A DNA stretch of 64,000 nt from Pseudorasbora parva. Taxonomy: Eukaryota > Chordata > Actinopteri > Cypriniformes > Gobionidae. Positions 1 through 12,048 of the stretch are shown here, piece after piece (positions within the stretch are counted from its first letter, which is position 1; each line of letters begins with the position of its first letter). The notes under the pieces are model-generated. The model made no database searches. It saw only the letters and a list, made by a program, of their open reading frames with translations, and was not told the origin of the DNA. The stretch covers positions 11,058,507 to 11,122,506 of the forward strand of contig NC_090180.1 in the NCBI RefSeq assembly GCF_024679245.1, written 5' to 3'. The position numbers and the translations under genes were made by a program.

Positions 1-177
1 TGTGGATCAATGTTGCGCGAACCAGAGCTGTTCGGACCAATCAAATTGTCAGGGTGGTGGGCTTTATACGACGATAGCAAGATGATCAACAGTAACGTAA
101 TCATCCACATCACCAAAGAGTGCCTGAATTCGTTCTAATTGTTACGAACCCTAAACGGGGAACTTGTTTGTACATAC
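1..177. other. Unassigned left edge, probably repetitive
   Basis: No exon of gtf2b or of another recognised gene is visible here on either strand. Short open frames exist but end quickly and match nothing I know. The base composition and its position beside a transposon suggest a repeat fragment, but I cannot name a family. Confidence 0.3.
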
Positions 178-1600
178 AGTGCCTTGCGAAAGTATTCGGA
201 CCCCTTGAACTTTGCGACCTTTTGCCACATTTCAGGCTTCAAACAATGATATGAAACTGTAATTTTTTGTGAAGACTCAACAACAAGTGGGACACAATCA
301 TGAAGTGGAACAAAATTTATTGGAAATTTCAAACTTTTTTAACAAATCAAAAACTGAAAAATTGGGTGTGCAAAATTATTTGGCCCCTTTACTTTCAGTG
401 CAGCGAACTCTCTCCAGAAGTTCAGTAAGGATCTCTGAATGATCCAGTGTTGGCCTAAATGACTAATGATGATAAATAGAATCCACCTGTGTGTAATCAA
501 GTCTCCGTATAAATGCACCTGCACTGTGATAGTCTCAGAAGTCCGTTTAAAGCGCAGAGAGCATCATGAAGAACAAGGAACACACCAGGCAGGTCCGAGA
601 TACTGTAAGATACTTTAAACATCCCAAGGAACACTGTTCAAGCGATAATATTGAAATGGAAGGAGTATCAGACCACTGAAAATCTACCAAGACCTGGCCG
701 TCCCTCTAAACTTTCAACTCATACAAGGAGAAGACTGATCAGAGATGCAGCCATGAGGCCCATGATCACTCTGGATGAACTGCCGAGATCTACTGCTGAG
801 GTGGGAGACTCTGTCCATAGGACAACAATCAGTCGTATACTGCACAAATCTGGCCTTTATGGAAGAGTGGCAAGAAGAAAGCCATTTCTTAAAGATATCC
901 ATAAAAAGTGTTGTTTAAAGTTTGCCACAAGCCACCTGGGAGACACACCAAACACGTGGAAGAAGGTGCTCTGTTCAGATAAATCCAAAATTTAACTTTT
1001 TGGCAACAATGCAAAACGTTATGTTTGGCGTTAAAGCAACACAGCTCATCATCCTGAACACACCATCCCCACTGTCAAACATGGTGGTGGCAACATCATG
1101 GTTTGGGCCTGCTTTTCTTCAGCAGGGACAGGGAAGATGGTTCAAATTGATGGGAAGATGGATGGAGCCAAATATAGGACCAGAAGAAAACCTGATGGAG
1201 TCTGCAAAAGACCTGAGACTGGGATGGAGATTTGTCTTCCAACAAGACAATGATCCAAAACATAAAGCAAAATCTACAATGGAATGGTTCAAAAATAAAC
1301 ATATCCAGGTGTTAGAATGACCAAGTCAAAGTCCAGACCTGAATCCAATCGAGAATCTGTGGAAAGAACTGAAAACTGCTGTTCACAAACGCTCTCCATC
1401 CAACCTCACTGAGCTCGAGCTGTTCTGCAGGAGGAATGGGCAAAAATTTCAGTCTCTCGATGTGCAAAACTGATAGAGACATACCCCAAGCGACTTACAG
1501 CTGTAATCGCAGCAAAAGGTGGCGCTACAAAGTATTAACTTAAGTATTAACTTATTTTGCACGCCCAATTTTTCAGTTTTTGATTTGTTAAAAAAGTTAC
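178..1600 (+). mobile_element. Tc1-like DNA transposon, decayed, right end truncated
   Basis: The left end carries the sequence typical of fish Tc1-like elements (a TACAGTGCCTTGCGAAAGTA start). A block at 332-376 is repeated in inverted orientation at 1553-1598 with one mismatch, so the element had long terminal inverted repeats of roughly 200 bp. The outer 150 bp or so of the right repeat is missing, and the element stops abruptly near 1600. Between the repeats lies a broken transposase gene on the plus strand. The element sits downstream of the last gtf2b exon in this window, so it is probably inside a gtf2b intron. Confidence 0.85.
566..1540 (+). pseudogene. Broken Tc1-type transposase
   Basis: The plus strand encodes fragments of a Tc1/mariner transposase in more than one frame. 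At 651-995 an open frame carries the N-terminal DNA-binding part, including a GRPSKLS-type basic segment between the paired-like helix-turn-helix units. The catalytic part continues in pieces to about 1540: a [11 protein letters not shown] block near 1070-1105, and an [12 protein letters not shown] relic of the C-terminal block near 1350-1375. Several in-frame stops and at least one frameshift break the gene, so it cannot make a working transposase. Confidence 0.8.
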
Positions 1601-2159
1601 AATACTACAGGCTACTTCACTATCCCATGAGGCCAAGGGAGACGATTTATGAATGGAGGTGAAGCAACGCAACTGACACTGGTAGGTCACATTAAAGTAA
1701 CAACATGACAGACGTAGTACGTCCGAATTTCATTCATACTACCCATATTCGTACTCTACATAGCATACTTTTTTTTATGGTCGCAAAGTAAATTCAAACT
1801 CAAAAGTAGTACCTTCTCAGACAGTACATGATTCTAGATGAGCATGAGAGTTAAAGTCATATTAAGTGGGAAACAAATTCTAGATAAATGTGAAAAATGG
1901 TGGAAACACTGATTTATAATATATCATATCTATAATAACATTTTATATATAGCCTAAAGATTTAAAGTGAAATGGAAATGAATCATTTTACAAATCGTTT
2001 CAATTTTACATTCTGTATTTCAATCATTTAAATCATGTACAAAGCAGCTTATAGAAAACAAATGTAAAATTATTAAATTTAGTTTTATACAAATAACTAC
2101 AAATTTTTTTTTGATACCAAGAATTGAAATGAATAGATTGCATTATTTAGATGTAATGA
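1601..2159. other. AT-rich spacer without a recognisable gene
   Basis: The sequence is AT-rich, with a short piece near 1640-1750 resembling a dispersed repeat also seen around 21600-21700 (the phrase GCAACGCAACTGACAC). I searched the minus strand for the next gtf2b exon and saw none. Confidence 0.4.
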
Positions 2160-2165
2160 TTTGGG

Positions 2166-2171
2166 TTTATT
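2166..2171 (-). terminator. AATAAA poly(A) signal inside the gtf2b intron
   Basis: The minus strand reads AATAAA at 2171-2166, about 50 nt after the in-frame TAA that follows gtf2b exon 4. Its position suits an intronic polyadenylation site. It could also be chance in AT-rich DNA. Confidence 0.4.
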
Positions 2172-2219
2172 GTTCAGTTCTTTGGTTTGGTCTAAGGGTA
2201 CTTCCGTTCTTGTGCTTAA

Positions 2220-3815
2220 TTACATTGCCTCTAATTCAATAACAGTAGGCTGGCCGGGACTCACAATGATGTTTCTGGGCAGGTTGATCCTGTCGGCCAT
2301 AGTGGTAATCTCTTTGAAGGCATTCAGCATGGCACGATCAGAGCTGCTCATGGTTCTCCGATTCTGGTACTTGGAATTTCCAAACTCATCAAAGCTCGCT
2401 GCACCTGTTCCCTGAAATAGATTTTTTTTTTTTTAAATCATGACAAAAAATACCTTTTAAATTAGAGATCAGTAGGTACTAGACAAGTTCCTTACTTTGC
2501 TGATCATTGTGGTAAGGTCTCCTCCGTTGAGGAGAGGGTTCTGAGCGTCACCAACACGAGACGGGTCTTTAGTTGCTTTCTCATTGGTGAACGTTCTCCA
2601 TTCTGACCCTACATCAATTACACGGTCACCTGCAAAAGAAAGGAAATGTATACTTATTGTTTTGGTCAGTGATGAAAAACATCCAATCAAATCTCTAATA
2701 TTCAGGCGGAAACTCATACCTACTACAAGGCCACATTCAGGACAGATCATGTCCCCTGCCCTGTAGTCCTCCACCAGCTGTGCATCGGGATGATTGGGGC
2801 ATTGCACCTTAGGAAGAGAGTCTCCACTGAAACAAGATTCCAAGAGTTAGGAAAAATGTACATGAAATCTTCTGACATGAGAAAACAATTGTTTGTCTGT
2901 GGATTAGGATACAGTACGGAAAATGCCAAACAAACCAGAACAAGCATTCATCTAAAGCAGGTGCATATAAAAAACGACATTTTTTTAAATTACTCACAGA
3001 TTAAATTAAACATATCAATAAATCTATAAAATAATGTAAGCCTGACTTGAATATGACAGATCCTTCCCTGGTGTACAATATATATATTTTTTTTTTAATT
3101 AATACGTATTATTATTGAATATGTCATATGCTCAGCTAAGGGCTTGTTATACTATTTCTATTACTTGCAGAGCTATAAAAATGGAACTACAAAAAAAGAG
3201 TGTTTTAATAAGTGTCATAATTTATCCATTGTAGTACAAAATAACGTCTTCAAAAACTAAGTATAATCTCAGCTCTTACAGATGTTTAAAATTTAAAAAA
3301 ATAACTGGACAAAATGGGGGCTTGTATGAACAGATGTTGTAGCTTCAACAACGCAGACATAGGTTGACATAAATAAAAAGTATTATTTATTCTATAAATA
3401 ACAAATGGAAATCACTTCCTGAGTTTAAGTGTCCCTCTTGTTACTTATGTTCGAGCAGTTAGCGCTGTTAGCTCTGTGACGACTGTTCGGGTTTGACAGG
3501 TATCTCAACCTTCCAGGAAAATTTAAAACTGACGGCTAGTATTTCAATATCATTTGATGCAATCTACTCTCATTTAGTTTCGTTTCATTTCATGAGATGC
3601 GAACGGCTAGCCTACATGCGCTAGCAGAAAATGCCAGTGTTCATTACACAAGACCTTTATACGCATCACGTCACGATGACAACAAACTTCGACTAAAAGC
3701 CTATAGAGGCCCTCACCGGAAATATTCAAAGGTCATCTATGCCATGCGATTACAAATCGATATCAGAGAGCAATAAAACCATCAGAAATGTAACTAACCG
3801 GCTCGTCGACGCCAT
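2220..3815 (-). CDS. gtf2b: General transcription factor IIB (TFIIB), 5' exons only
   Basis: TFIIB bridges TBP-bound promoter DNA and RNA polymerase II in the pre-initiation complex in the nucleus. Four coding exons read on the minus strand: 3815-3799 (17 nt, start MASTSR), 2826-2720, 2629-2496 and 2411-2265. All joins keep frame and have GT-AG borders, giving 135 residues. The zinc ribbon is visible (CPNHPD, then CPECGLVVG), followed by the B-reader and linker ([21 protein letters not shown]) and the start of the first cyclin fold ([21 protein letters not shown]). The family is about 316 aa long; the remaining exons must lie left of position 1. After exon 4, reading through the donor (GTGAGT) adds 14 residues and reaches TAA at 2222-2220, with a poly(A) signal shortly after. 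A short isoform or a truncated copy is therefore possible. Identity is near certain; completeness of the gene is unknown. Confidence 0.93.
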
Positions 3816-4014
3816 ACTGTTAGTATCTGTTGTCCACGGCAGTGACTCTCTGGTGAACACACAATGGATGGCCGCTACCCATATTTATAGGTTTTCTAGG
3901 TCACATGCACAGGGTGGAGACGGAGAGCCATAAGTGCCAAATTTACGAATTTATGCTTCGGCAAATTTACTCATGTTCAACAACATGTAAATAACTATAA
4001 AACCCTGCAGGAAC

Positions 4015-4580
<566 letters not shown>

Positions 4581-4599
4581 AATTTCATAAATTATAGCC

Positions 4600-5690
4600 C
4601 AACGGACATGTTTGAGTCTGGCCTAGTACAAAATGCCTCTAGTTGTGTAATTTTTAAATCAAACGTGTTCTTATTAAATACTACATAATAATAAATTACA
4701 TTGTCTGGACTGAAACATAACACAAGTGCAAAATTGCACATGGCTTTATATGACTACAATGGAAAATGCATGTGATTCGCAGTCTCATTTAAAACTATTT
4801 GTCATGATTCTGCTGTTTACTGACAAGGCTTTAAAAACTACAACAAGACTTAGCCTATCCTCAATCTGAGAATTATATACCATCCCTAAATCCATCAGTC
4901 ATTTGTGGTTAATAATGTAGATGTGTCATGCAAAGTTATTATGGGTTTAATTTCAGATTGCTCTCAAAAACCAAGGGTTGGGCCCTCATATAATCATGCT
5001 TTTGTGAGTACACTCATATCTTTCTAAGGGATCATCTATTTCTTTCTAATGACACTCAAGAGCACTAACGAAGCAAATTCACTGATAAACAGGTGGTGAA
5101 ATATCTTGTACACTTTTATGGCAATTGCATGTGTAAAAAAAAAAAAACTGTTGAACTTGCATAAAGAGTAGAAATGTTGGCCTATAGATTATTCCTCGTT
5201 GCCTTGGACTTCTGTTCATGCAAATAAATGAATAATAAACTAGCATATAAAAAAAATGTTATTTTATGAAAAATTAATTATTAAAAGCATCCAAAACACT
5301 GTTTGGAATACAAAAATGACAGAAGAGGAAGAAAAATAAGCGGTTTCATGATTTCAGCAAGACAAAAGGATGTTCCTCATACAAACTAGCTGAAACTTGG
5401 AAAAAAACATTTAGGGTGGGTTGGTTTAGTTACCAAGACATTTCCTGCACCCTGTGCCAGCCAAACAATGCTGCTGCATCTGGGTCCTAGTTTCCTCATA
5501 AAAGAAAGGAAGAAGAAAAAGAAGATAAAAGAAGAAGAAAGAGCGCACGGGGTTAGTCTTTATGTTAATGGTAATGGTTAATGGTTAATGGTTATGGATG
5601 TCATAATTGTAATATTTCACATGGCTCCACCTATAATTGAAAAACACCAATCTAATGCTCTTACAGGGCGCGTCTCTATAGGACTTTTTG
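4600..5690. other. gtf2b-lrrc8c intergenic stretch, no gene seen
   Basis: AT-rich with short A-rich tracts and a small TTAATGG tandem near 5568-5595. I see no conserved coding pattern on either strand. The gtf2b promoter lies at the left (upstream of 3815) and the lrrc8c promoter at the right; the two genes are divergently transcribed. Confidence 0.4.
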
Positions 5691-6064
5691 ATGATAATTC
5701 ACCTTTATCCGGCGGTGGGTCCATAAACGCTGCTCTGTCATCGTCCAATGAAATACGCAGTTGACGAGCGGAACAACTCCGTCATTTTGACTGCTGAACT
5801 ACAAGTCGGAGCAAGTCGGACAAAGAATCGCGTCGCATATCTTAAACCTCTCGCCGAGTTCAGACGTCTATGGGCAGAGGGTACATCATGGACATTTCAT
5901 TACTATGCTGAAAGAAGATTGTTTGGTGGCGATTGCGTATTTGACTTTTGTAGTCTGTTTCCTGCTCAACGATAACTTTTGTCAAATCTAGCGTGTACAG
6001 CAACATGACATTCAAGATAACAGCGCATACTCTTCTATCCCAGTGAAAACCGCCGGCAGAGACA
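5690..6064 (+). other. lrrc8c: Probable non-coding first exon and promoter region of lrrc8c
   Basis: A strong splice donor (GACA|GTAAGT) ends at 6064, in a stretch richer in CpG than its surroundings. The lrrc8c coding exon begins with an acceptor (ATTACAG) at 7347, so an upstream exon is needed, as in other LRRC8 genes where most of the protein sits in one large exon. The transcription start is not determined. Confidence 0.5.
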
Positions 6065-7347
6065 GTAAGTAGACCGTTCTAATGTTTTTATCTGGGTCTT
6101 TGAGGCTTATTTCTTCCTACTTCCTATATTATTCCCAGGGGCTGCAGGTTATGTTAGTTCAGTTTCGCGTTTTAGACTCTTGTCTACCTGATATGTATAG
6201 CCTACCCGACATCATATTACTGCATTAGCCTACGAATATGAACATTTCTATTTTAAGACGTTTCATTCGCCTAATAATAACTATTTTTAGAACAACCTGG
6301 AAACGTTTATCATTTACTGGGTCATCGATTAAATTGGTACATTTCCATTATGAAAAGGTAATATAAAAGGTTTATTAATAATAATATTAATATTTGAATA
6401 AAATCACTTAAAAACAGATATTGTCAGTGTTATATAGTTAATTAATTAAAATAGCCATTTTGTCCTTGTTGTCATGACACAAGAAGGTGTTAGACAGATA
6501 TTTAAAACACTGACTTTAAATTAAAACAGTTTTCTGTATTTTTTTAAAGATCGCCCCCTACTGACAGATGTAACAAATATGAATTGAAGTGATGGAATAA
6601 GCTTAAAATTGTTCCTGAAAAGTTCACTATGCCTTCAAAATAAAGGCACTTAAGGCAATCATTTTATGGAATGATCAGCTATGTACGTCAAAATTATGAT
6701 CTTCTTAGCTTATATATTTCTTAACATCCATAAATGGTTAACACAGAGAATTCTAATGATTAACAGCTGCCATGTGGTTCCAGACTCTATTTCTCACGCA
6801 GCACTGAGAAAATAGCTTGCATCAAATAAAGCTGCACTCAAATTGTGTGCATGCCACTGGGAGTATGTTTAAAACAGAATTGGGATATTAATACCACATT
6901 GGCTGCTAAAAATGTTTTAACCTGGAATCAGGAAACATATCCAAAGTTAATGTAGGCTACACGTGTTTCCCATGCCACACGGACATGTAAGACGTAGCAG
7001 TTAAGTGCCATTTCAAACATAACACACTCCTGAGATGGATCGGACCTTTCATGTTGTTACTTGAAGCCACATGTGGCTAGCAGGTATTTGATGAATAGTG
7101 CACATTGCGCAGTCAGTACATGCACTCTGTGTGGTTTAACTCACTCATTTATATACATATTTGTACACAAGTCGCTTTCAGTGAAAAAATCTAAATTATT
7201 AAATGTAAATCTACTCTTTAAAATGTGGTTAATGTGTAAACACTTAAGACTTTCAAATGTGTATTTCATTAACATTTAAGACATGAAGAAAAAGAATCAA
7301 ATTAGTTTTGTTTAAACATGCACTGACTGCACTCCTCTTTATTACAG
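6065..7347 (+). other. lrrc8c: Probable first intron of lrrc8c
   Basis: This stretch is bounded by the GTAAGT donor at 6065 and the TTATTACAG acceptor ending at 7347. It is AT-rich and I see no gene or clear repeat in it. Confidence 0.45.
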
Positions 7348-7349
7348 GG

Positions 7350-9830
7350 ATGTTTAGTCTCACTGAAGTTGCCTCCCTTAATGACATCCAGCCAACCTAC
7401 CGTATTCTGAAACCATGGTGGGATGTGTTCATGGATTATATTGGGGTAATAATGTTGATGTTAGCCATCTTTTCTGGGACTATGCAGTTATCCAAAGACC
7501 AAGTGGCATGTCTTCCCATTCTTGAAGAAAACACAAACCCTGAAGCAGCTCAAAATGGACCAGCATGTTTCGAATCAGGCTTGGGGATTGCACCCACAAC
7601 AACCAAAGACCTTCCTGACAGCATTGCACATGAACTTCTTAACACTCAACCTACCCCCTTAAAAGTAGAAGGTATGAAGTCTCATCCTGAACCCAGAGGA
7701 CGTAAAACAAACCTGGACTATCAGCAGTATATTTTTGTCAACCAAATGTGCTACCACGAGGCCCTACCATGGTATAACAAGTACTTTCCTTACCTTGCCC
7801 TCATACACACCATAATGCTGATGGTAAGCAGTAATTTCTGGTTCAAGTACCCAAAGACCAGCTCAAAGATTGAACACTTTGTGTCCATTTTGGGGCGGTG
7901 CTTTGAATCGCCATGGACAACAAAAGCTTTGTCCGAAACAGCTTGTGAAGATTCTGAGGAAACCAAGCAAAGGTTCACAAGCGGTGCAGTTTACAAAAAA
8001 CATGTATCTTCGGAGGACAGCAGTCAGTCTACTCCTTTGATGGAAAGTCCAACGGTTCAGTTTCCTACCGAAAAGCTTATTTCAGAAGCTCCCAGCCTCA
8101 CCACCTTGGACAAAAAAGATGGAGAACAAGCCAAGGCTCTTTTTGAGAAAGTGCGGAAATTTCGAGCTCACATCGAAGACAGTGACTTCATCTACAAACT
8201 CTATGTTGCTCAGACAGCAATAAAAGCATTGAAGATCATTTTGATTTTGAGCTACACATCAACATTTGCCGCAAATATCAGTTTCTGCCATATATGCCAA
8301 CCTAAAATCGAAAGTTTGACCGGGTATGATCAATTCATTTGCACGCACAACATGGCATTCATGTTAAGGAAACTTCTCTTCACCTTTATGGCTCTGATAT
8401 GTCTTTATGGACTGGTGTGTTTGTACACACTCTACTGGCTCTTCAGGAGACCTCTTAAGGAGTACTCTTTTGAAAAAGTCAGAGAGGAAAGTAGCTTTAG
8501 TGATATTCCTGATGTCAAGAATGACTTTGCTTTTCTCCTACACATGGTCGACCAATACGATCAGCTGTACTCCAAAAGATTTGGTGTATTTCTCTCCGAA
8601 GTTAGTGAGAACAAACTACGAGAAATTAGCCTCAACCACGAGTGGACGTTTGAAAAACTACGTCAGCATGTGACATCCAATGCTCAAGATGAACAAGAAC
8701 TTCACCTCTTTATGCTGTCAGGTCTCCCTAATGCGGTATTCGACCTCACCGATCTGGAAATCCTCAAGTTAGAGCTTATTCCTGAGGTCAGGATTTCAGC
8801 CAAAGTTTCTCAGATGACCAACCTACGGGAGCTACATCTATATAACTGCCCTGCTAAAGTCGAACAAACCGCTTTCACTTTTCTCCGCGACCATCTGAAA
8901 TGCCTTCACATTAAGTTTTCTGATGTTGCAGAAATCCCAACATGGATTTATCTTTTGAGGAGTCTCAAAGATCTGAACCTGATTGGGAACTTGAACTCTG
9001 AACACAACAAGATGATTGGTCTGGAGTCACTGAGAGATCTGAGACACTTGAGGACGTTGTATCTCAAAAGCAATCTCAACAAAATACCCACAAATCTTAC
9101 AGAACTGTCGCCACATCTTGTCAAACTGGTGATACACAATGATGGGACTAAATTGCTGGTACTGAACAGTCTGAAGAAGATGACCACACTGGCTGATTTA
9201 GAGCTCCAGAACTGTGATTTGGAGAGGATCCCTCATGCCATCTTTAGCTTGGCTAACTTGCAAGAACTGGATTTGAAGAATAACAATATCCGGACCATTG
9301 AGGAAATCATCAGTTTTCAGCACCTGAGAAGATTGGTGTGCCTCAAGCTGTGGTACAACAAGATCACTGCCATTCCACCTTCGATAGGTCTAGTGAAGAG
9401 TCTGGAGTCCCTCATTATCTGTTACAATAAACTGGAGAGCCTTCCTCCAGCTTTGTTTCATCTGCCCAAACTGAGGCACATTGACCTCAGCCAAAACTCC
9501 ATCACAAGTATACCTGTTGAGGTTGGACACCTTCACAACCTTCAACATTTTGCTATCACGGGTAACAAGGTAGAAGTTCTGCCTAATCAACTGTTTAAAT
9601 GTTCCAAACTAAAGGTTTTATTAGTGGGTCATAACAGCATCACCTCCATCCCAGAGTCCATTGGGCAGTTAGTTCAGCTGTCCCAACTTGAGCTCAAAGG
9701 GAACTGCTTAGATTGCCTTCCATTCCAGCTTGGCCAGTGTCGCCTTCTTCGGAAAAACCTCCTCGTCGTGGAGGATCATCTTTTTGACACACTTCCTCTT
9801 GAGGTCAAGGAAAGTATTAGTAGTGACTAA
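7350..9830 (+). CDS. lrrc8c: Volume-regulated anion channel subunit LRRC8C
   Basis: LRRC8 proteins form hexameric volume-regulated anion channels in the plasma membrane; LRRC8C assembles with the obligatory subunit LRRC8A. The open frame extends upstream to 7308, but that codon is TTG and lies before a splice acceptor ending at 7347. The ATG at 7350 gives 826 residues and aligns with the family start. Visible parts: first membrane segment about residues 25-47 after the family hallmark LKPWWDVF; second about 146-163 (YFPYLALIHT); third about 290-308; fourth about 340-365; a cytosolic SSKIEHFVSILGRCF block; and leucine-rich repeats from about residue 385 to the end. Matches such as NQMCY, ALSE..CEDSEE and IHNDGTKL favour LRRC8C over A, B or D. 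The family N-terminus MIPVTE is replaced by MFSLTE, which is unusual. The coding sequence is intact. Confidence 0.93.
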   Translation: MFSLTEVASLNDIQPTYRILKPWWDVFMDYIGVIMLMLAIFSGTMQLSKDQVACLPILEENTNPEAAQNGPACFESGLGIAPTTTKDLPDSIAHELLNTQPTPLKVEGMKSHPEPRGRKTNLDYQQYIFVNQMCYHEALPWYNKYFPYLALIHTIMLMVSSNFWFKYPKTSSKIEHFVSILGRCFESPWTTKALSETACEDSEETKQRFTSGAVYKKHVSSEDSSQSTPLMESPTVQFPTEKLISEAPSLTTLDKKDGEQAKALFEKVRKFRAHIEDSDFIYKLYVAQTAIKALKIILILSYTSTFAANISFCHICQPKIESLTGYDQFICTHNMAFMLRKLLFTFMALICLYGLVCLYTLYWLFRRPLKEYSFEKVREESSFSDIPDVKNDFAFLLHMVDQYDQLYSKRFGVFLSEVSENKLREISLNHEWTFEKLRQHVTSNAQDEQELHLFMLSGLPNAVFDLTDLEILKLELIPEVRISAKVSQMTNLRELHLYNCPAKVEQTAFTFLRDHLKCLHIKFSDVAEIPTWIYLLRSLKDLNLIGNLNSEHNKMIGLESLRDLRHLRTLYLKSNLNKIPTNLTELSPHLVKLVIHNDGTKLLVLNSLKKMTTLADLELQNCDLERIPHAIFSLANLQELDLKNNNIRTIEEIISFQHLRRLVCLKLWYNKITAIPPSIGLVKSLESLIICYNKLESLPPALFHLPKLRHIDLSQNSITSIPVEVGHLHNLQHFAITGNKVEVLPNQLFKCSKLKVLLVGHNSITSIPESIGQLVQLSQLELKGNCLDCLPFQLGQCRLLRKNLLVVEDHLFDTLPLEVKESISSD

Positions 9831-9919
9831 TGGAACTCTTCAGAATGGATTTAAGCATTATAAAGAGTACTTCACTCTTATTGGTAGGTGAAAATATAAT
9901 CTAACTAGCCAAAATATTC

Positions 9920-9925
9920 AATAAA
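9920..9925 (+). terminator. lrrc8c: Candidate poly(A) signal of lrrc8c
   Basis: AATAAA lies 90 nt after the TAA stop. A second AATAAA at 10515-10520 would give a longer 3' UTR. I cannot tell which is used. Confidence 0.45.
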
Positions 9926-10254
9926 TGAACATGCAAGGCTATATTTGCACACTTTTATGAATGATGGACATTTCAATTCTTTGGAAATCTGCAGACATTT
10001 CTACAGACTTGCTAATATGTCATCAACATATTATGGTCTATATATGGGCCTCAAAGACAGGAAGTAAAAACGCTTGTTGCAAAATATAACAGAAACGTTG
10101 CAAACAACTTTGCTTCTGTTTGCCTATTAGAAGGCATGTTTAGTTTAAATTATGTTCTGTTACACATCTACTTGTGTATATTTTGTTATTTATATACATT
10201 TACGTTACTATATTTTAATATACAGACTGATGTGTCAGTAGACACAAAAATAAA

Positions 10255-10310
10255 ACAAAATCTGTCATCATTTAGTCACCCTCATTGCGTTCCAAAACGG
10301 TATGATTTTC
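10255..10310. repeat. Fragment of the TCACCCTCATGTCGTTCC repeat family
   Basis: Contains a TCATCATTTAGTCACCCTCAT block and the GTTCCAAA that usually follows it. The same family recurs near 16015-16075, 21537-21640, 24945-25056 and 57208-57300 in this window. Confidence 0.5.
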
Positions 10311-11032
10311 TTACTAATGTGGATCACAAAATATGATATTTTAAAGAATTTAGTCATCATTGGGGCCGACCCCACAGACTTTCAATGTGTGGACTAAAAA
10401 CACTGAAATCCTTATCCTAAATCCTAAAAAGTGTCCTACATATTCAAAGTGGTCTATCAGCACCTGTTTTCAGCAAGGTCTTTAATTATGGAAACAAACT
10501 TAACTTAATTTTTCAATAAATGTTTGTAACATGTATTTCTTATGATTTTTCCTGTGAGTTTAGGAGCAGCGCTTATCATCAATTTATACAATCTAAAATA
10601 CATGATCTGACATGACCAAAGATGTGATGAAAGTTCACGTTTTCTCTTTAGCAATAACAGCAATATTGCAACATGCTTTTGAATCCGAGAATGTTTTTGT
10701 CTATTTCCTTTGTTAACAGTGAAACTTATAAGTGTTTTTGCTGTATTGTGTTGATAAGAGGCATATCAAGCACTAAGAACTGCCAGATGGGGTAAATGGA
10801 CATGCTGCACCTCAAGATTAGAACCACAGTGACCTTGTAAAGCTGCTTGAGGTTTACTTATATGTTGTCATAATGATTGTATCATAGAATATGCCACATG
10901 CTTGGTTGGCAAAGAACATCTGGTAATACTGCCCTTAATATTTTCTGCAATGTAATTATTAATGTCTTATTTTTTTCTTCTGTTTTCTGATTTTTATTCA
11001 ATTTTGTGTATAAACTAAGTTTGGATACATGT

Positions 11033-11225
11033 TACAGTGGTTACACTTTACTTTACAGTATGTTTACTTTCAGTGTACAAGAAAGTACTGGTAATATATG
11101 GTAACTACATGGGTTAAGGTTTGGTTTAGGGCTAGGATCAGTGTTAGTACCTAGTTATAACCCAATTATTGTAATTGCTATAAGTACATGCAGAACAGGA
11201 CTGTAAGATAAAGTGCTACTGTCCG
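11033..11225. repeat. Short inverted-repeat element (MITE-like)
   Basis: The left end (GTTACACTTTACTTTACAGT) and the right end, read in reverse complement (AGTAGCACTTTATCTTACAG), match as terminal inverted repeats. Between them lies GGTTTGGTTTAGGGCTAGG, typical of an abundant cyprinid element. It is non-coding. Confidence 0.55.
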
Positions 11226-12040
11226 TTACAGTGTTTTAAAAGTACAATGGTACAAAGGTTTCAACCTGTAGTTTGTGCACTAAAAACTGGTATTTACAAA
11301 GAACAATACCTGGAAATATCACACATTAAATTAATTTGATTTGAGATTGACTTGTTTTTTGTACTCTGTAGTCAAAAATGCACACCCTATTTGCATAAAT
11401 TCAGGGATTTAAATACAACACTTTTGCCTACATACATGTTTCAGCTTGTCTGCTGCCTTATTTCAGACATGTTGGTTTATAGAGCATTTGCCCACCCCCT
11501 TCTAGTTTTGCTGTTGTTGCCCCGAAACATTTCTACTCCTTGATAACCGTGTTTGTAGTTACAGCTGGCTAAACATTTGCAAGACACTGAGTCCTTTAGT
11601 TCAATACAATCTTCCTCTGTGTGAATGGAGGCTGCATGGTTCTTCTTACATTTTTACCTTTCAGCAAAGGGTGTGTCTGACAGTGATAATTAGGACCCTT
11701 TTGTTCATGTATCATTAGGGGGGAGGGGGGCTAAGAATTGAAATACCCATAATACTTCTCAGGATGTGCTGTTAAAACCACCAGTTTCATTCACATGACT
11801 GTAGGTCTGCCTCAATAGAGAATGATTGTGCTTTCTGCATGCTTTCCATAATCACTAGTAATTTATCTTTATCTAAAGTTGTCTGTGAGGATTACCTAGG
11901 CTAATTCAAGTCTAGAATAAATCTGATAGCATGGTCTGCAATATGCAGATTATGTGGTACAAAACTGTTAATATCAACACAATCACAAATTGAGTTACAT
12001 TCACAGCTTAACATACCAACAAGCAGAAGACGACAAAAAC
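11226..12040. other. lrrc8c-znf644 convergent intergenic stretch
   Basis: No gene is recognised. A G-rich tract (GGGGGGAGGGGGG) lies at about 11718-11730. The genes on either side are convergent, so this is shared 3' flank. Confidence 0.35.
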
Positions 12041-12042
12041 AT

Positions 12043-12048
12043 TTTATT
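12043..12048 (-). terminator. znf644: Candidate poly(A) signal of znf644
   Basis: The minus strand reads AATAAA at 12048-12043, about 790 nt after the znf644 stop codon at 12842-12840. It would give an AT-rich 3' UTR. Confidence 0.45.

Noticed and set aside
7308..7349. Fourteen extra codons at the start of lrrc8c, resembling a signal peptide
   Set aside because: The first codon is TTG, and the region ends in a splice acceptor, so it is intronic.
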